Part shown: positions 1-8,215 of the stretch, one piece after another
Layout of the letters: each line of letters opens with the position of its first letter
Numbering within the stretch: the first letter of the stretch is position 1
Assembly (NCBI RefSeq): GCF_963675395.1
Contig: NZ_OY776223.1
Location: 2,728,001 to 2,792,000, forward strand
Reading direction: 5' to 3'
Length of the DNA stretch: 64,000 bases
Source: an uncultured Vibrio sp.
Lineage (GTDB): Bacteria; Pseudomonadota; Gammaproteobacteria; Enterobacterales; Vibrionaceae
Notes under the pieces: model-generated
Databases searched by the model: none
What the model saw: only the letters and a program-made list of their open reading frames with translations
Told to the model about the DNA's origin: nothing
Translations under genes and position numbers: made by a program

Positions 1-871
1 ATGCTTTAGTCAGCATTACCGCGCCAGTAACTTCACTGTAAGTTGTATTTGGTGGCGCGCCGACCATTGCCGCTGCCATTGTCGCTACCCCGTCTCCCGC
101 GATAGTGCGGTGTAGACCTGGCTTTTTAAGGTAATCTTTGCCTGTCACGTTAGAAATGGCCAGCATGTCACCTACGTGTTCTACAGCAGGAGCAATCGCA
201 ACTGGAATCATGAACAGAATCGCGTTGATATTGAATTCTGGCGTGGTGAAGTTTGGCAATGAAAGCCAAGCTGCTTGAGCTACTGGAGTGAAGTCGACCA
301 CGCCATAAGCAAGCGATACAGAGTAGCCTGCCAAAATACCGCCAACAATTGGTACCAGTTTTAGAAAGCCTTTAGCAAATACGCTTAGTGCGATAGTCGT
401 AAGCAGTGATACCGCAGAAATGATCATCGCAGCGTCACCGTTAACCAGTTGAGCCGCACCATCGCCAGTTTTACCAATCGCCATATTCACTGCTGTTGGT
501 GCTAGGCCTAGGCCGATAACCATAATCACCGGGCCAACAACCACAGGTGGCAGAATCTTATGGATAAAGCCAACGCCACGAACTTTAATCGCTGCGCCTA
601 GAGCAACATAAACCAAACCTGCTGCCATTAAGCCACCCATTGTCGCACCAATACCCCAAGTTTGGATACCGAACATAATAGGAGCAATAAACGCAAAAGA
701 AGAAGCAAGGAAAATTGGGACAGAACGTTTAGTGATTAATTGGAAGAGGAGGGTACCAACACCAGCGCCGAAGAGTGCTACGTTTGGATCGAGGCCAGTT
801 AGAAGTGGCACGAGTACCAAAGCACCAAAAGCGACAAAGAGCATCTGAGCGCCTTGTAACGCATTTTTCAT
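1..871 (-). CDS. uraA: Uracil permease UraA, 3' end cut by window edge
   Basis: Inner-membrane NCS2-family uracil:proton symporter that feeds the pyrimidine salvage pathway. The reverse strand translates without a stop from the ATG at 871 to the window edge, giving about 290 of the roughly 410-430 residues typical of the family. It starts MKNALQGAQMLFVAFGALVL and shows successive hydrophobic helices. The conserved acidic segment AVEHVGDMLAISNVTGKD, which in this family lies in the substrate site, is present. An AGGAAAT ribosome site sits just upstream of the ATG (about 875-881). The gene diverges from the DUF2066 gene, and a PurR-like operator lies 52-67 bp before its start. Identity is secure; only the C-terminal part is unseen. 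Confidence 0.95.
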   Translation of the reverse strand, partial: MKNALQGAQMLFVAFGALVLVPLLTGLDPNVALFGAGVGTLLFQLITKRSVPIFLASSFAFIAPIMFGIQTWGIGATMGGLMAAGLVYVALGAAIKVRGVGFIHKILPPVVVGPVIMVIGLGLAPTAVNMAIGKTGDGAAQLVNGDAAMIISAVSLLTTIALSVFAKGFLKLVPIVGGILAGYSVSLAYGVVDFTPVAQAAWLSLPNFTTPEFNINAILFMIPVAIAPAVEHVGDMLAISNVTGKDYLKKPGLHRTIAGDGVATMAAAMVGAPPNTTYSEVTGAVMLTKA

Positions 872-1317
872 AATCATTTCCTATTTAAAGATACGCAGAC
901 AAATCCGGCGAATAGTACCACTCGGCAAACGTTTGCGACAATGATCAGATCAAACTTTTCGATGATTTTAAGTGGTTAAAATATGCTTTTAGAGCGGTTT
1001 TCTTACAAAAGTGCCTGTTTTACGAGCTAAAGTTCATATTTTGTTAGATGAATTGCAAAGGAAAAGATGTAATCGTCAGCTACTCATATGGTCAGGCTTA
1101 ATGTTGGAGATGGGAGGGGTCTTTTATCTAGTCCGCCCAGGGAACTCAGTTTTTGTATATGCATATAGATTGATAAGAATAAGGGTGACTCATTAATTGA
1201 CACTGAAAACTGCGCCGCAATTGACGTAAGTTGGTCAAATTTCAGGCTATTTTCTTGTGGCTCGCCTTGCTCAAGGTTTGATAGTTGCTTATTATGCTTT
1301 CTCTTATTTAGAGGAAA
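872..1317. other. Divergent intergenic region uraA / DUF2066
   Basis: This 446-bp stretch holds the leader and promoters of two divergent genes and the PurR-like box at 923-938. A 61-codon GTG-started frame at 1011-1196 has no ribosome site and no recognisable product, so it is not called a gene. AT-rich promoter-like sequence lies around 1160-1200, but no single promoter could be fixed with confidence. Confidence 0.5.
923..938. promoter_or_regulatory. PurR-type operator upstream of uraA
   Basis: The 16-bp sequence CGGCAAACGTTTGCGA is a near-perfect palindrome and matches the PurR operator consensus ACGCAAACGTTTGCGT at 13 of 16 positions, including the whole central CAAACGTTTGCG. It lies 52-67 bp before the uraA start, where a repressor would cover the promoter. 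PurR control of uracil/purine transport genes is known in gammaproteobacteria; binding here is inferred. Confidence 0.75.
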
Positions 1318-2526
1318 ATGAAAACTATGCGCTATTTAGCTCTTTTACTGATAGGTTGGTTGTCTCTGCCCGTTTACGCATTAACGCAGGTAGATATCTA
1401 TCGTGCTGAAGTGGTTATCGACAGTGAGCAAAACAACGGCGAGTCTTTAGCTCGTGAACAAGGTATGAAAGAGGTGATTGTTCGAGCAACTGGTTCTCAG
1501 ACTTCTTTAAGCAATCCGGTTATTCAAAAGGCATTGGGCTCAAGCTCGCGCTACATTTCTCAACTCGGTTACGGGCTGATTGAAGGCAAAGCAAGTTTGC
1601 AAATGCGCTTCAGTAGTAGTCAGATTCATTCTCTTCTGACTCAGGCGCAGTTGCCATCTTGGTCTGCTCACCGCGCCAATATTCTCGTCTGGGCGATTGA
1701 AGAGCAAGCGTATGAACGTACTATTGCTTGGGAGCACTCAGACTCGCCGAAGGTTTCTGCATTGCACACCGCAGCTGAAGCTCGAGGGTTACCGATTACT
1801 TTTCCAGTCGGGGACTTTGATGATGTGACTGGTGTTAACGTTTCTGACCTATGGGGTGGTTTTGCTGAGCCGATTGCGAAGGCTAGTCAACGTTACCCAG
1901 TGGATGCTGTGCTGGTTCTTAAAGCTCAGGGTGATCAAATTCGCTGGACGTTGTACGACCAATCACCATCGGCAATTCTTGTCTCTCAACGCTCTCCTCA
2001 TAGCGGTGCAGCAGCAGGTGTGAATGCGATGGCAGAAGTGGTCGATACTATTTCCGACTATTACGCAGGTAAGAGTGCAGTGGTTGTGTCGGGCGAGTCT
2101 TCTGATGGGATCACGATGAAAGTGGTTAACATTCATTCCGCTCAAGATTTTTTCCGCTTAGAAAGCGCATTAAACAAACTTAACTCTGTTGCAGGAAGTG
2201 AGGTTAAACGTGTTCAAGGTAACGAGCTGACGCTTAAACTTCATTTGTTGGCTTCTAAAGAAACGTTTGAAAAAGAAGCGTCATCGATCGCGCAACTGGG
2301 TGAGTACCAAGAACCAGCCACGCCAGTGGAAGAAGTTGCTCCTTTACAGCCTGTTCAAGAGCCAATGCCGACAGAATTGGTAACGGAAGACGAACCATTG
2401 GTTTCTGATGTTGTGACCGCTGACGCGTCGGTTGAGGAAGTGAAAGAATCTGAGCCTGTCGTCGTTAAGCCAGTTCAAGAGCAATATGATGTCATCTACG
2501 AATGGACTTCGGGTCAACGTTCTTAA
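1318..2526 (+). CDS. DUF2066 family exported protein
   Basis: Conserved gammaproteobacterial protein of unknown function, 402 residues, recognised as DUF2066. A cleavable signal peptide (about residues 1-21, ending PVYA) predicts periplasmic or membrane-associated location. The middle is rich in alternating hydrophobic strands. The last 80 residues are acidic and rich in P, E and V, probably disordered. The GAGGA at 1311-1315 is only 2-3 bases from the ATG at 1318 and about 11 from the in-frame ATG at 1327, so translation may start at 1327 and lose three residues. It stands alone and ends in a bidirectional terminator shared with the DUF2069 gene. Confidence 0.8.
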   Translation: MKTMRYLALLLIGWLSLPVYALTQVDIYRAEVVIDSEQNNGESLAREQGMKEVIVRATGSQTSLSNPVIQKALGSSSRYISQLGYGLIEGKASLQMRFSSSQIHSLLTQAQLPSWSAHRANILVWAIEEQAYERTIAWEHSDSPKVSALHTAAEARGLPITFPVGDFDDVTGVNVSDLWGGFAEPIAKASQRYPVDAVLVLKAQGDQIRWTLYDQSPSAILVSQRSPHSGAAAGVNAMAEVVDTISDYYAGKSAVVVSGESSDGITMKVVNIHSAQDFFRLESALNKLNSVAGSEVKRVQGNELTLKLHLLASKETFEKEASSIAQLGEYQEPATPVEEVAPLQPVQEPMPTELVTEDEPLVSDVVTADASVEEVKESEPVVVKPVQEQYDVIYEWTSGQRS

Positions 2527-2549
2527 AGTGCTAACTTTGCTTAAATGAT

Positions 2550-2580
2550 AAAAAGAGTCGCAAATCGCGACTCTTTTTGT
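2550..2580. terminator. Bidirectional Rho-independent terminator
   Basis: A perfect 12-bp stem (2550-2561 with 2567-2578) closes a 5-nt loop. The stem begins with A5 and ends with T5, so it can terminate both the DUF2066 gene (+) and the DUF2069 gene (-). Confidence 0.9.
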
Positions 2581-2593
2581 TTGCTCATAGGCC

Positions 2594-3034
2594 TTATTTG
2601 TTGAACTTCGCTTTTTCATCTTTTTCCACTTGAGATAAGCGCTTAAGTTTAAGTCCCAGCTCTTTACCTCTTGCTCGTGCAAACAGAATGTTGCCGAAAA
2701 AGCCTAAGGTTGTCAGTAATAGTTCAACGACTGCGAGCCAACGCTCTCCACCATCGACATATAAAATGGTTAATGCGTGCAGAAAGTACAGCATTAACAC
2801 AAAGTTTGCCCAAGCGTGAGTGTAGGGCTTTCCTGCTAATATGCCTGGTAAAGGGAGTAATAGCGGGATACACCAAGCAATTGCAAGTGTTGTGCTACTC
2901 AAATGAGGGTGAGGAGACAGCGCGAGTTGCCAAATTGCTACCCAAGCTAATAAAGCTAAGTTGCCGATCAAAGCCAAATAACGATAGCTTTTCGTTTTTG
3001 CACTGAGTGCTGGTTGGTCAAAAGATTCAGACAT
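2594..3034 (-). CDS. DUF2069 inner-membrane protein
   Basis: A 146-residue protein with about four hydrophobic helices (roughly residues 20-38, 48-66, 76-92 and 100-120) and a charged C-terminal tail rich in lysine. It matches the DUF2069 family of small inner-membrane proteins with no assigned function. It is the last gene of a minus-strand run bepA - arsC - wrbA-like - DUF2069, beginning 17 bp after the stop of the WrbA-like gene, so probably co-transcribed. Function cannot be inferred beyond membrane location. Confidence 0.8.
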   Translation of the reverse strand: MSESFDQPALSAKTKSYRYLALIGNLALLAWVAIWQLALSPHPHLSSTTLAIAWCIPLLLPLPGILAGKPYTHAWANFVLMLYFLHALTILYVDGGERWLAVVELLLTTLGFFGNILFARARGKELGLKLKRLSQVEKDEKAKFNK

Positions 3035-3051
3035 CGATTACATCCTTGAAT

Positions 3052-3624
3052 TTACTCACTGCCTTTCAGCTTTAGGGCCGCTGTTGCCAGTCGTTTCCCC
3101 AACTTCTGTGCTAGGTGAGCCTCATCATTGGTGAGAGTTGGCTCTTTGCCTACGCTGCTCGCGCCATACGGTGTACCGCCCGACTGAGTTAAGTGTAGCT
3201 CTGGCTCGGCATAAGGAATACCCAGTAACATCATCCCGTGATGCAACAAGGGGGTCATCATGCTTTGGAGTGTCGTTTCCTGACCACCATGCATCGAAGA
3301 AGATGAGGTAAATACACACGCTGGCTTGTCGATTAAGTCTCCACTTACCCACAAAGGCGTGGTTTGATCCCAGAAGTGCTTTAAAGGCGCTGCCATGTTG
3401 CCAAACCAGACGGGACTACCAAATGCAAGGCCATCGCATTTTTTCAGTTCTTCTAGAGTAACAATTGGATCGGAAGGGGTATGTGAGTGAGGTGACAATT
3501 CTTCAACTGTACGCAAAATTGCTTCGCAGTGAGGAGTCGATTCGACTCCTCTTGCTATCTGTCTTGCCAGCTGTTTTGTTGCGCCATGGCGGCTGAAGTA
3601 CAAAATAAGGATCTGGCAATCCAT
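3052..3624 (-). CDS. wrbA: WrbA-type NAD(P)H:quinone oxidoreductase
   Basis: Flavodoxin-fold FMN protein of 190 residues, the usual WrbA size. The N-terminal LILYFSRHGATKQLA is the phosphate-binding loop for FMN. The segment FGSPVWFGNMAAPLKHFWD and the later FTSSSSMHGGQETT loop are typical of WrbA. Such enzymes reduce quinones by two electrons and limit redox cycling in the cytoplasm. The start ATG (3622-3624) directly abuts the stop codon of arsC (3625-3627), which indicates translational coupling. The exact family member (WrbA versus a close flavodoxin-like paralogue) is inferred. Confidence 0.85.
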   Translation of the reverse strand: MDCQILILYFSRHGATKQLARQIARGVESTPHCEAILRTVEELSPHSHTPSDPIVTLEELKKCDGLAFGSPVWFGNMAAPLKHFWDQTTPLWVSGDLIDKPACVFTSSSSMHGGQETTLQSMMTPLLHHGMMLLGIPYAEPELHLTQSGGTPYGASSVGKEPTLTNDEAHLAQKLGKRLATAALKLKGSE

Positions 3625-3975
3625 TTACAGAATATCCAACACTTGCTCTGGTGGACGACCGATTTTCGCTTTTCCGTTTGCGACGACAACAGGACGCTCA
3701 AACAGCTTTGGATTTTGCGCCATTGCTTCGAACAGTTGTTCATCACTGACTGACGCATCACTTAAGCCCAGGTCTTTGTAGTCGGCTTCTTTGGTACGCA
3801 TCATGTCACGAACAGCGGAGAATCCTAGTTGAGCGTAGAGTGCTTTCAGCTCTTCCACGGTAAGTGGGTTATCCAAATATTTTACGATTTCTGGTGTAAC
3901 ACCATTTTGTTCCAATAGTTCAAGAGTTTGGCGGCTCTTTGAGCAACGAGGGTTGTGATAAATCACGACTGACAT
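3625..3975 (-). CDS. arsC: Glutaredoxin-type arsenate reductase (ArsC/YfgD)
   Basis: A 116-residue thioredoxin-fold protein. The catalytic motif HNPRCSKSR places the nucleophilic cysteine at residue 11, and the later RPVVVANGKAKIGRPP segment supplies the conserved substrate-binding arginines. It reduces arsenate with glutathione and glutaredoxin, or acts on another oxyanion. The ATG at 3975 is chosen over one four codons upstream because GGAGA lies at correct spacing before it. It sits between bepA and the WrbA-like gene; the E. coli orthologue yfgD also lies close to bepA/yfgC. No arsenic-efflux genes are nearby, so a dedicated resistance role is not implied. Confidence 0.88.
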   Translation of the reverse strand: MSVVIYHNPRCSKSRQTLELLEQNGVTPEIVKYLDNPLTVEELKALYAQLGFSAVRDMMRTKEADYKDLGLSDASVSDEQLFEAMAQNPKLFERPVVVANGKAKIGRPPEQVLDIL

Positions 3976-3991
3976 GGTTTTCTCCATTTCG

Positions 3992-5443
3992 TTATTGTAA
4001 TGCCATGAATCGATCTCTTTGGATCATGAGTTGGTCAATACGAGCATCGTATCGCGCTTGTTCTAAACTGCCCAACTTGGCCATTTTACTTGCTTCACTA
4101 TAATATTGAATCGCTTTATTCCAATTTGCGCGTAACGCCAATATTTCGGCGCGCGCAGCTAATTCCTCATCGTTGCGCCCCAACTCGTGATAAGTTTTCG
4201 ACAATAGCTGCCAACCATTGCTATCTTCGGGATTATCATGGGTGTATCGTTGAAGAATACGCACTGCTCGATCATTTTTATTGGCTTCAAGTAGGGCATT
4301 TGCATAGTTTATCGTCAGAACTTTATTCTGTGGATTACGCGTCAGTGCTTTACTCAGCATCTCCACCGCTTGTTCTGGTTGCTTTTTCCCGATATACAGA
4401 TCAGTCATTGCATCAAGATAAAACGGATTTCCCGGATCTTGTGCCAGCAGCTTCTTCAGTATTGGCTCAGCTTGCGAGAACCGCTTACTGTCCAAGTGAA
4501 CCAGAGCCCGGCCATAATCAAACGCTGGCATGATCTCGGTTGTGGCTTTCTTCTGTGTCTGTTCAAACCAACCTAATGCCGCTTGTCCGTCAATACCAGC
4601 GTAACGGGCAACAATACGTGCACGTGCGAGATGGTAGTCAATGGATGGCAGTATACGCAGCGGTGGATACGCCTGTGCTCGTTGTCGACTATCTGTGATT
4701 CGGTCTTCAGGAAGCGGGTGAGTAAGCAGCATCGGAGGTGGCTTACTGGCATAGCGATATTCGTCGGCTAAGCGTCCAAAGAAGCGAGGCATAGCTTGCA
4801 CATCAAACCCTGCTTTTGCCAGTGTCGAGATGCCAAAGCGGTCAGCTTCTTTTTCGTTAGCGCGCGTATAGTTTATCTGACTTTGCATATTACCAGCTGT
4901 TGCCGCAGTAATGGCGGCAATACCGGCTTCTGGCGCGGCAATGGAAAGTAGCAGAGCACCAGCTAATGCAGCCAATGATGCTGGTGAGCGTCTTGCTTGC
5001 TCTTCCATACTACGGGCAAGGTGTCTCTGCGTAACGTGTGCGATTTCGTGAGCAACCACCGAGGCGAGTTCACTCTCACTACGGGCGTGTAGAAACAAAC
5101 CAGAGTGCAAAGCAACATAGCCGCCAAAAAACGCAAAAGCGTTGATGTTGCGGTCGCGTATCATGAAAAAATGGAACGGTGTCTTTACATCATTTGCATT
5201 GGCCACCAAACGGTGACCGAGAGAATCAATATACTCATTAATCACAGGATCGTTAACCAGTGGCTTGCTCGCTCTGAGCATGCGCATGTAGGCGTCACCA
5301 TAAATCAACTCTTGGTCTATCGATAGAGTGCTCCCAGCAGCGGTTCCAATATCTGGTAAGTCGATACTATTGGCGTAGGTCGTCGGCGAACTAATTGCAG
5401 TAGCAATACATAAGCAAACTAGCGATCGAGTGCGTTTTAACAT
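3992..5443 (-). CDS. bepA: BepA (YfgC) M48 metalloprotease-chaperone
   Basis: Periplasmic M48 metallopeptidase that promotes LptD assembly and degrades misassembled outer-membrane proteins. From the chosen start it has 483 residues: signal peptide 1-24, the M48 domain with zinc motif HEIAH (H132, E133, H136), a downstream NEKEADRFG glutamate ligand, then four or more TPR repeats to the C-terminus. DIGTAAGSTLSIDQE matches the start of mature BepA. The ATG at 5443 gives a normal signal peptide; an open frame extends to 5527 but adds a non-signal leader. Neither start has a strong ribosome site. First gene of the minus-strand bepA-arsC-wrbA-DUF2069 group, divergent from tusA-like/perM as in E. 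coli. Confidence 0.92.
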   Translation of the reverse strand: MLKRTRSLVCLCIATAISSPTTYANSIDLPDIGTAAGSTLSIDQELIYGDAYMRMLRASKPLVNDPVINEYIDSLGHRLVANANDVKTPFHFFMIRDRNINAFAFFGGYVALHSGLFLHARSESELASVVAHEIAHVTQRHLARSMEEQARRSPASLAALAGALLLSIAAPEAGIAAITAATAGNMQSQINYTRANEKEADRFGISTLAKAGFDVQAMPRFFGRLADEYRYASKPPPMLLTHPLPEDRITDSRQRAQAYPPLRILPSIDYHLARARIVARYAGIDGQAALGWFEQTQKKATTEIMPAFDYGRALVHLDSKRFSQAEPILKKLLAQDPGNPFYLDAMTDLYIGKKQPEQAVEMLSKALTRNPQNKVLTINYANALLEANKNDRAVRILQRYTHDNPEDSNGWQLLSKTYHELGRNDEELAARAEILALRANWNKAIQYYSEASKMAKLGSLEQARYDARIDQLMIQRDRFMALQ

Positions 5444-5749
5444 ACGTTTTAAAGGTTCTCCCAAATACCTGAGCATGTGGCAGGAGGTCACGTACCTCAC
5501 AACGTCACCACTATACTGTACGACCATCCTGTTATTAATATGTCCAAATAACCTCGAGAAATTCGCGTTACCATGCTCCTTGAAATCATTTGGGTATATG
5601 CTAGCAATAAGACCAAGAATAAACGAATTGGTTTCGTAAATTGTGTATATCTGAGTGATTTCAGTATCTGGTTAAATCATGTCAGAAGTGCTAGCACCAA
5701 CTTGAAAAGCCGTTACAATACAACCCTATCATAAGTGCAGAGCAATACA
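5444..5749. other. Divergent intergenic region bepA / tusA-like
   Basis: About 306 bp between two divergently transcribed genes. It is expected to hold both promoters. I see no hairpin, palindrome or coding potential beyond possible N-terminal extensions of the two genes. Confidence 0.4.
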
Positions 5750-5995
5750 ATGGAATCCATGCTACTTGATTTGCGCAAGCAACGCTGCCCCTTAGCACTG
5801 TTACTTGCAAAGCGTCACACTGTTGCTGCCTTTGAGGGAGAAAATCAGCAGTATCATAAGCTTGTCATTCACGTAACGGATAACAGCTCTAAACAAGATA
5901 TTGTGAATTACCTAAACGCCCAAGGGTACGTGGTTGATTGCCAACCAACATCAGATCACTACACATTGACTGTTTTCAATAAGGAATCCGCTTAG
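5750..5995 (+). CDS. Small TusA/SirA-like protein
   Basis: An 81-residue protein of TusA-like size with the LDLRKQRCPLALLLAKR segment, which aligns with the TusA signature around the catalytic Cys-Pro. The second proline of the canonical CPxP is replaced (CPLA), so sulfur transfer is uncertain. The rest alternates strands and helices as in the TusA two-layer fold (LVIHVTDNSSKQDIVNYL). It ends exactly where perM begins (TAG 5993-5995, ATG 5996), so the two are translationally coupled. A GTG at 5735 would add five residues; the ATG at 5750 is preferred, and a further in-frame ATG lies at 5759. No strong ribosome site is visible. Confidence 0.7.
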   Translation: MESMLLDLRKQRCPLALLLAKRHTVAAFEGENQQYHKLVIHVTDNSSKQDIVNYLNAQGYVVDCQPTSDHYTLTVFNKESA

Positions 5996-7069
5996 ATGTT
6001 TGAAATGGTAAGTCGTTGGTATCAACGTCGATTCTCTGACCCTCATGCAGTGAGCCTGGTAGCGATCCTACTGTTTGGCTTTATTACGATTTACTTCTTT
6101 GGTCACCTCATAGCACCGCTATTGGTGGCGATTGTACTGGCTTATCTGCTGGAGTGGCCAGTGGTGCAAATGTGCCGCATTGGGGTGCCGCGCACGCTAG
6201 CCGTGATCATTGTATTGTTGATTTTCATTAGTTTGATGCTGCTCGCCTTGTTTGGTTTAGTGCCAACCATTTGGACTCAGGTTGGAAACCTAATCAACGA
6301 CATCCCCAATATGTACAATGGGTTACAGAAGTTTATTGTTACGCTTCCAGAGCGCCATCCAGAACTGGCGAATCTGGAGATTGTGGAAACCATCGTGACC
6401 AATGCTAAAAACCAGGCTTTAGGTCTTGGGGAGAGCGTGGTTAAAGGGTCGCTCGCTTCTTTAGTCAGCCTGGCAACGTTAGCAGTGTATTTAATTCTGG
6501 TTCCTTTGCTGATCTTCTTTTTGCTCAAAGACAAAGAGGAAATGCTTGGGATGGCCAGTGGTATTCTGCCTAAAAACCGCAGACTAGCGAATAAAGTTTG
6601 GCACGAGATGAATGAACAAATCTCAAACTATATCCGCGGTAAAGTGCTCGAAATCCTGATTGTCGGTGGGGTAAGTTATGTCACCTTCGCGATTCTGGAT
6701 TTACGTTATTCCGTATTGTTAGCCGTCGCGGTCGGCTTGTCCGTTCTTATCCCATATATTGGCGCAGCGGCGGTCACTGTACCTGTTGCGATTGTAGGCT
6801 TGTTCCAATGGGGGCTTACCCCTCAGTTTTATTCGCTACTGATCGCGTACGGGATTATCCAAGCACTGGACGGAAACGTGTTGGTGCCGGTGCTATTCTC
6901 TGAGGCAGTCAATCTCCATCCCGTTGCTATCATTATTGCAGTTCTGGTATTTGGCGGATTGTGGGGGTTCTGGGGCGTGTTCTTTGCTATCCCATTGGCT
7001 ACGCTAGTAAAAGCTGTTTGGAATGCGCTACCAAGTACAGAAGGCAATGAGACTGCTGGGCAGGAATAG
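5996..7069 (+). CDS. perM: PerM/AI-2E-family membrane transporter
   Basis: A 357-residue inner-membrane protein of the AI-2E/UPF0118 exporter family. Two N-terminal helices (about 20-60), a further helix at 65-90, a polar helical region and four or five C-terminal helices follow the family pattern. The C-terminal LIPYIGAAAVTVPVAIVG and ALDGNVLVPVLFSEAVNLHP segments are the signature motifs. Substrate is unknown; E. coli PerM is described as a permease. It lies next to bepA in the opposite direction, as in E. coli (yfgO/yfgC). It abuts the TusA-like gene upstream and ends in a terminator shared with bcp. Confidence 0.88.
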   Translation: MFEMVSRWYQRRFSDPHAVSLVAILLFGFITIYFFGHLIAPLLVAIVLAYLLEWPVVQMCRIGVPRTLAVIIVLLIFISLMLLALFGLVPTIWTQVGNLINDIPNMYNGLQKFIVTLPERHPELANLEIVETIVTNAKNQALGLGESVVKGSLASLVSLATLAVYLILVPLLIFFLLKDKEEMLGMASGILPKNRRLANKVWHEMNEQISNYIRGKVLEILIVGGVSYVTFAILDLRYSVLLAVAVGLSVLIPYIGAAAVTVPVAIVGLFQWGLTPQFYSLLIAYGIIQALDGNVLVPVLFSEAVNLHPVAIIIAVLVFGGLWGFWGVFFAIPLATLVKAVWNALPSTEGNETAGQE

Positions 7070-7126
7070 CGATACCAATCTTATCAGCATTGAGTGAATC
7101 AGTTCTCGTTGCCTGTGATAGAAAAA

Positions 7127-7156
7127 ACAAAGCCCAGCATGTACTGGGCTTTGTTG
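7127..7156. terminator. Bidirectional terminator between perM and bcp
   Basis: An 11-bp perfect stem (7127-7137 with 7144-7154) closes a 6-nt loop. An A-run precedes the stem and T-rich sequence follows, fitting termination of both convergent genes. Confidence 0.8.
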
Positions 7157-7185
7157 TATTTAGGATATCGGTTTATCAGACGGTG

Positions 7186-7656
7186 TTATGCGTTTTCGTT
7201 TAAATAATTTAGAACCACTTCATGGTGATCTTTGGTTTTAAACTTATTAAACACGTGCTCAATCACGCCTTCTTCGTTGATCAGGAAGCTGATGCGGTGT
7301 AGTCCATCGTAGATCTTACCCATGAACTTCTTTTCACCCCAAACACCAAACTGGTCCGCTATCGCGTGGTCTTCGTCAGAAAGTAGCGTGAAATTAAGCT
7401 CATCGCGTTCGATAAACTTACCCAGACGTTTGACTGGATCAATGCTGACGCCAAGCACAACAACATTGTGCGCGTCGAGTTCTGCTTTAATATCACGCAG
7501 GCCTTTTGCTTGCGTTGTACAGCCCGGAGTCATGGCTTTCGGATAAAAGTAGAAAAGTACTTTCTTGCCTTTAAAATCACCAAGTGTCACAGTGTTGCCG
7601 TCTTGGTCGAGCAAAGAGAAGGCTGGCGCTGGCGAGCCTGCTGTCAGCGTATTCAT
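7186..7656 (-). CDS. bcp: Thiol peroxidase Bcp (PrxQ-type peroxiredoxin)
   Basis: A 156-residue atypical peroxiredoxin that reduces H2O2 and organic hydroperoxides in the cytoplasm. The peroxidatic site is in FYFYPKAMTPGCTTQAKG, with cysteine 46. GVWGEKKFMGK and the HRISFLI strand are family signatures. E. coli Bcp has a resolving cysteine five residues later (QACGLRD); here that position is lysine 51, and cysteine 46 is the only cysteine in the protein. It should therefore act as a 1-Cys enzyme resolved by an external thiol. It follows gcvR on the minus strand by 16 bp and is likely co-transcribed with it, as in E. coli. Confidence 0.93.
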   Translation of the reverse strand: MNTLTAGSPAPAFSLLDQDGNTVTLGDFKGKKVLFYFYPKAMTPGCTTQAKGLRDIKAELDAHNVVVLGVSIDPVKRLGKFIERDELNFTLLSDEDHAIADQFGVWGEKKFMGKIYDGLHRISFLINEEGVIEHVFNKFKTKDHHEVVLNYLNENA

Positions 7657-7672
7657 TTGGATTTCCTTTACT

Positions 7673-8215
7673 TTATAGTGTGTTTTTAATGAAATTCAGA
7701 GAACCTTGTACGTTGAGCGACTGACAAAGTTCATCGAAGTCTTCTTGCAATTGCATAAGGTTGCAATCGGCGCTAACCGATGCGGTGATGGCGATGTGGA
7801 ATTGATCAACATCGGCCTGAATCTTTGATTTGCTGATGGTTCGTGCGCTTAGTGAGTCGAGGCCAATCTGCTGGTCAGCAAAAAACTGAGTGAATTTCTC
7901 AGTGAGCCCCGGACGGTCTTCTGACTCGATAAACACTTCCATGGTGTAGCTGTTGTCGAGTAATTCATGGGTGGCGGTACGCTTCATTATCGTGATCAGG
8001 TCGTGTTCTTGTCCCAGCAACGGCATTTGTGTTTCGACACGAGTGATATTACTGGTGCTACCCGTCAGCAGCATAATTAGGGTAAATTCATTGCCAAAGA
8101 TAGCGATTCGGCTATCGACAATATTACAGCCAGCTTGCGTCACGAGCTTTACGACTTGGTTACAGATACCTGGACGATCCGTTCCAACTGCTGTAAGTAC
8201 CAGATGTTGCTTCAT
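7673..8215 (-). CDS. gcvR: Glycine cleavage system transcriptional repressor GcvR
   Basis: A 180-residue cytoplasmic regulator with two ACT domains: residues about 5-80 (LVLTAVGTDRPGICNQVV) and about 93-170 (TMEVFIESEDRPGLTEKF). In E. coli, GcvR binds GcvA and blocks activation of gcvTHP when glycine is scarce; glycine binding releases the block. No DNA-binding domain is present, as expected. It is the promoter-proximal gene of a gcvR-bcp pair and diverges from dapA, the same order as in E. coli. Length and start agree with the family. Confidence 0.9.
   Translation of the reverse strand: MKQHLVLTAVGTDRPGICNQVVKLVTQAGCNIVDSRIAIFGNEFTLIMLLTGSTSNITRVETQMPLLGQEHDLITIMKRTATHELLDNSYTMEVFIESEDRPGLTEKFTQFFADQQIGLDSLSARTISKSKIQADVDQFHIAITASVSADCNLMQLQEDFDELCQSLNVQGSLNFIKNTL

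Noticed and set aside
1011..1196. 61-codon GTG-started open frame between uraA and the DUF2066 gene
   Set aside because: No ribosome site, unusual composition, no recognisable family; it lies in a divergent promoter region.
4090..4533. 147-codon plus-strand frame inside bepA
   Set aside because: It is antisense to the well-supported TPR part of BepA and has no ribosome site or recognisable sequence.
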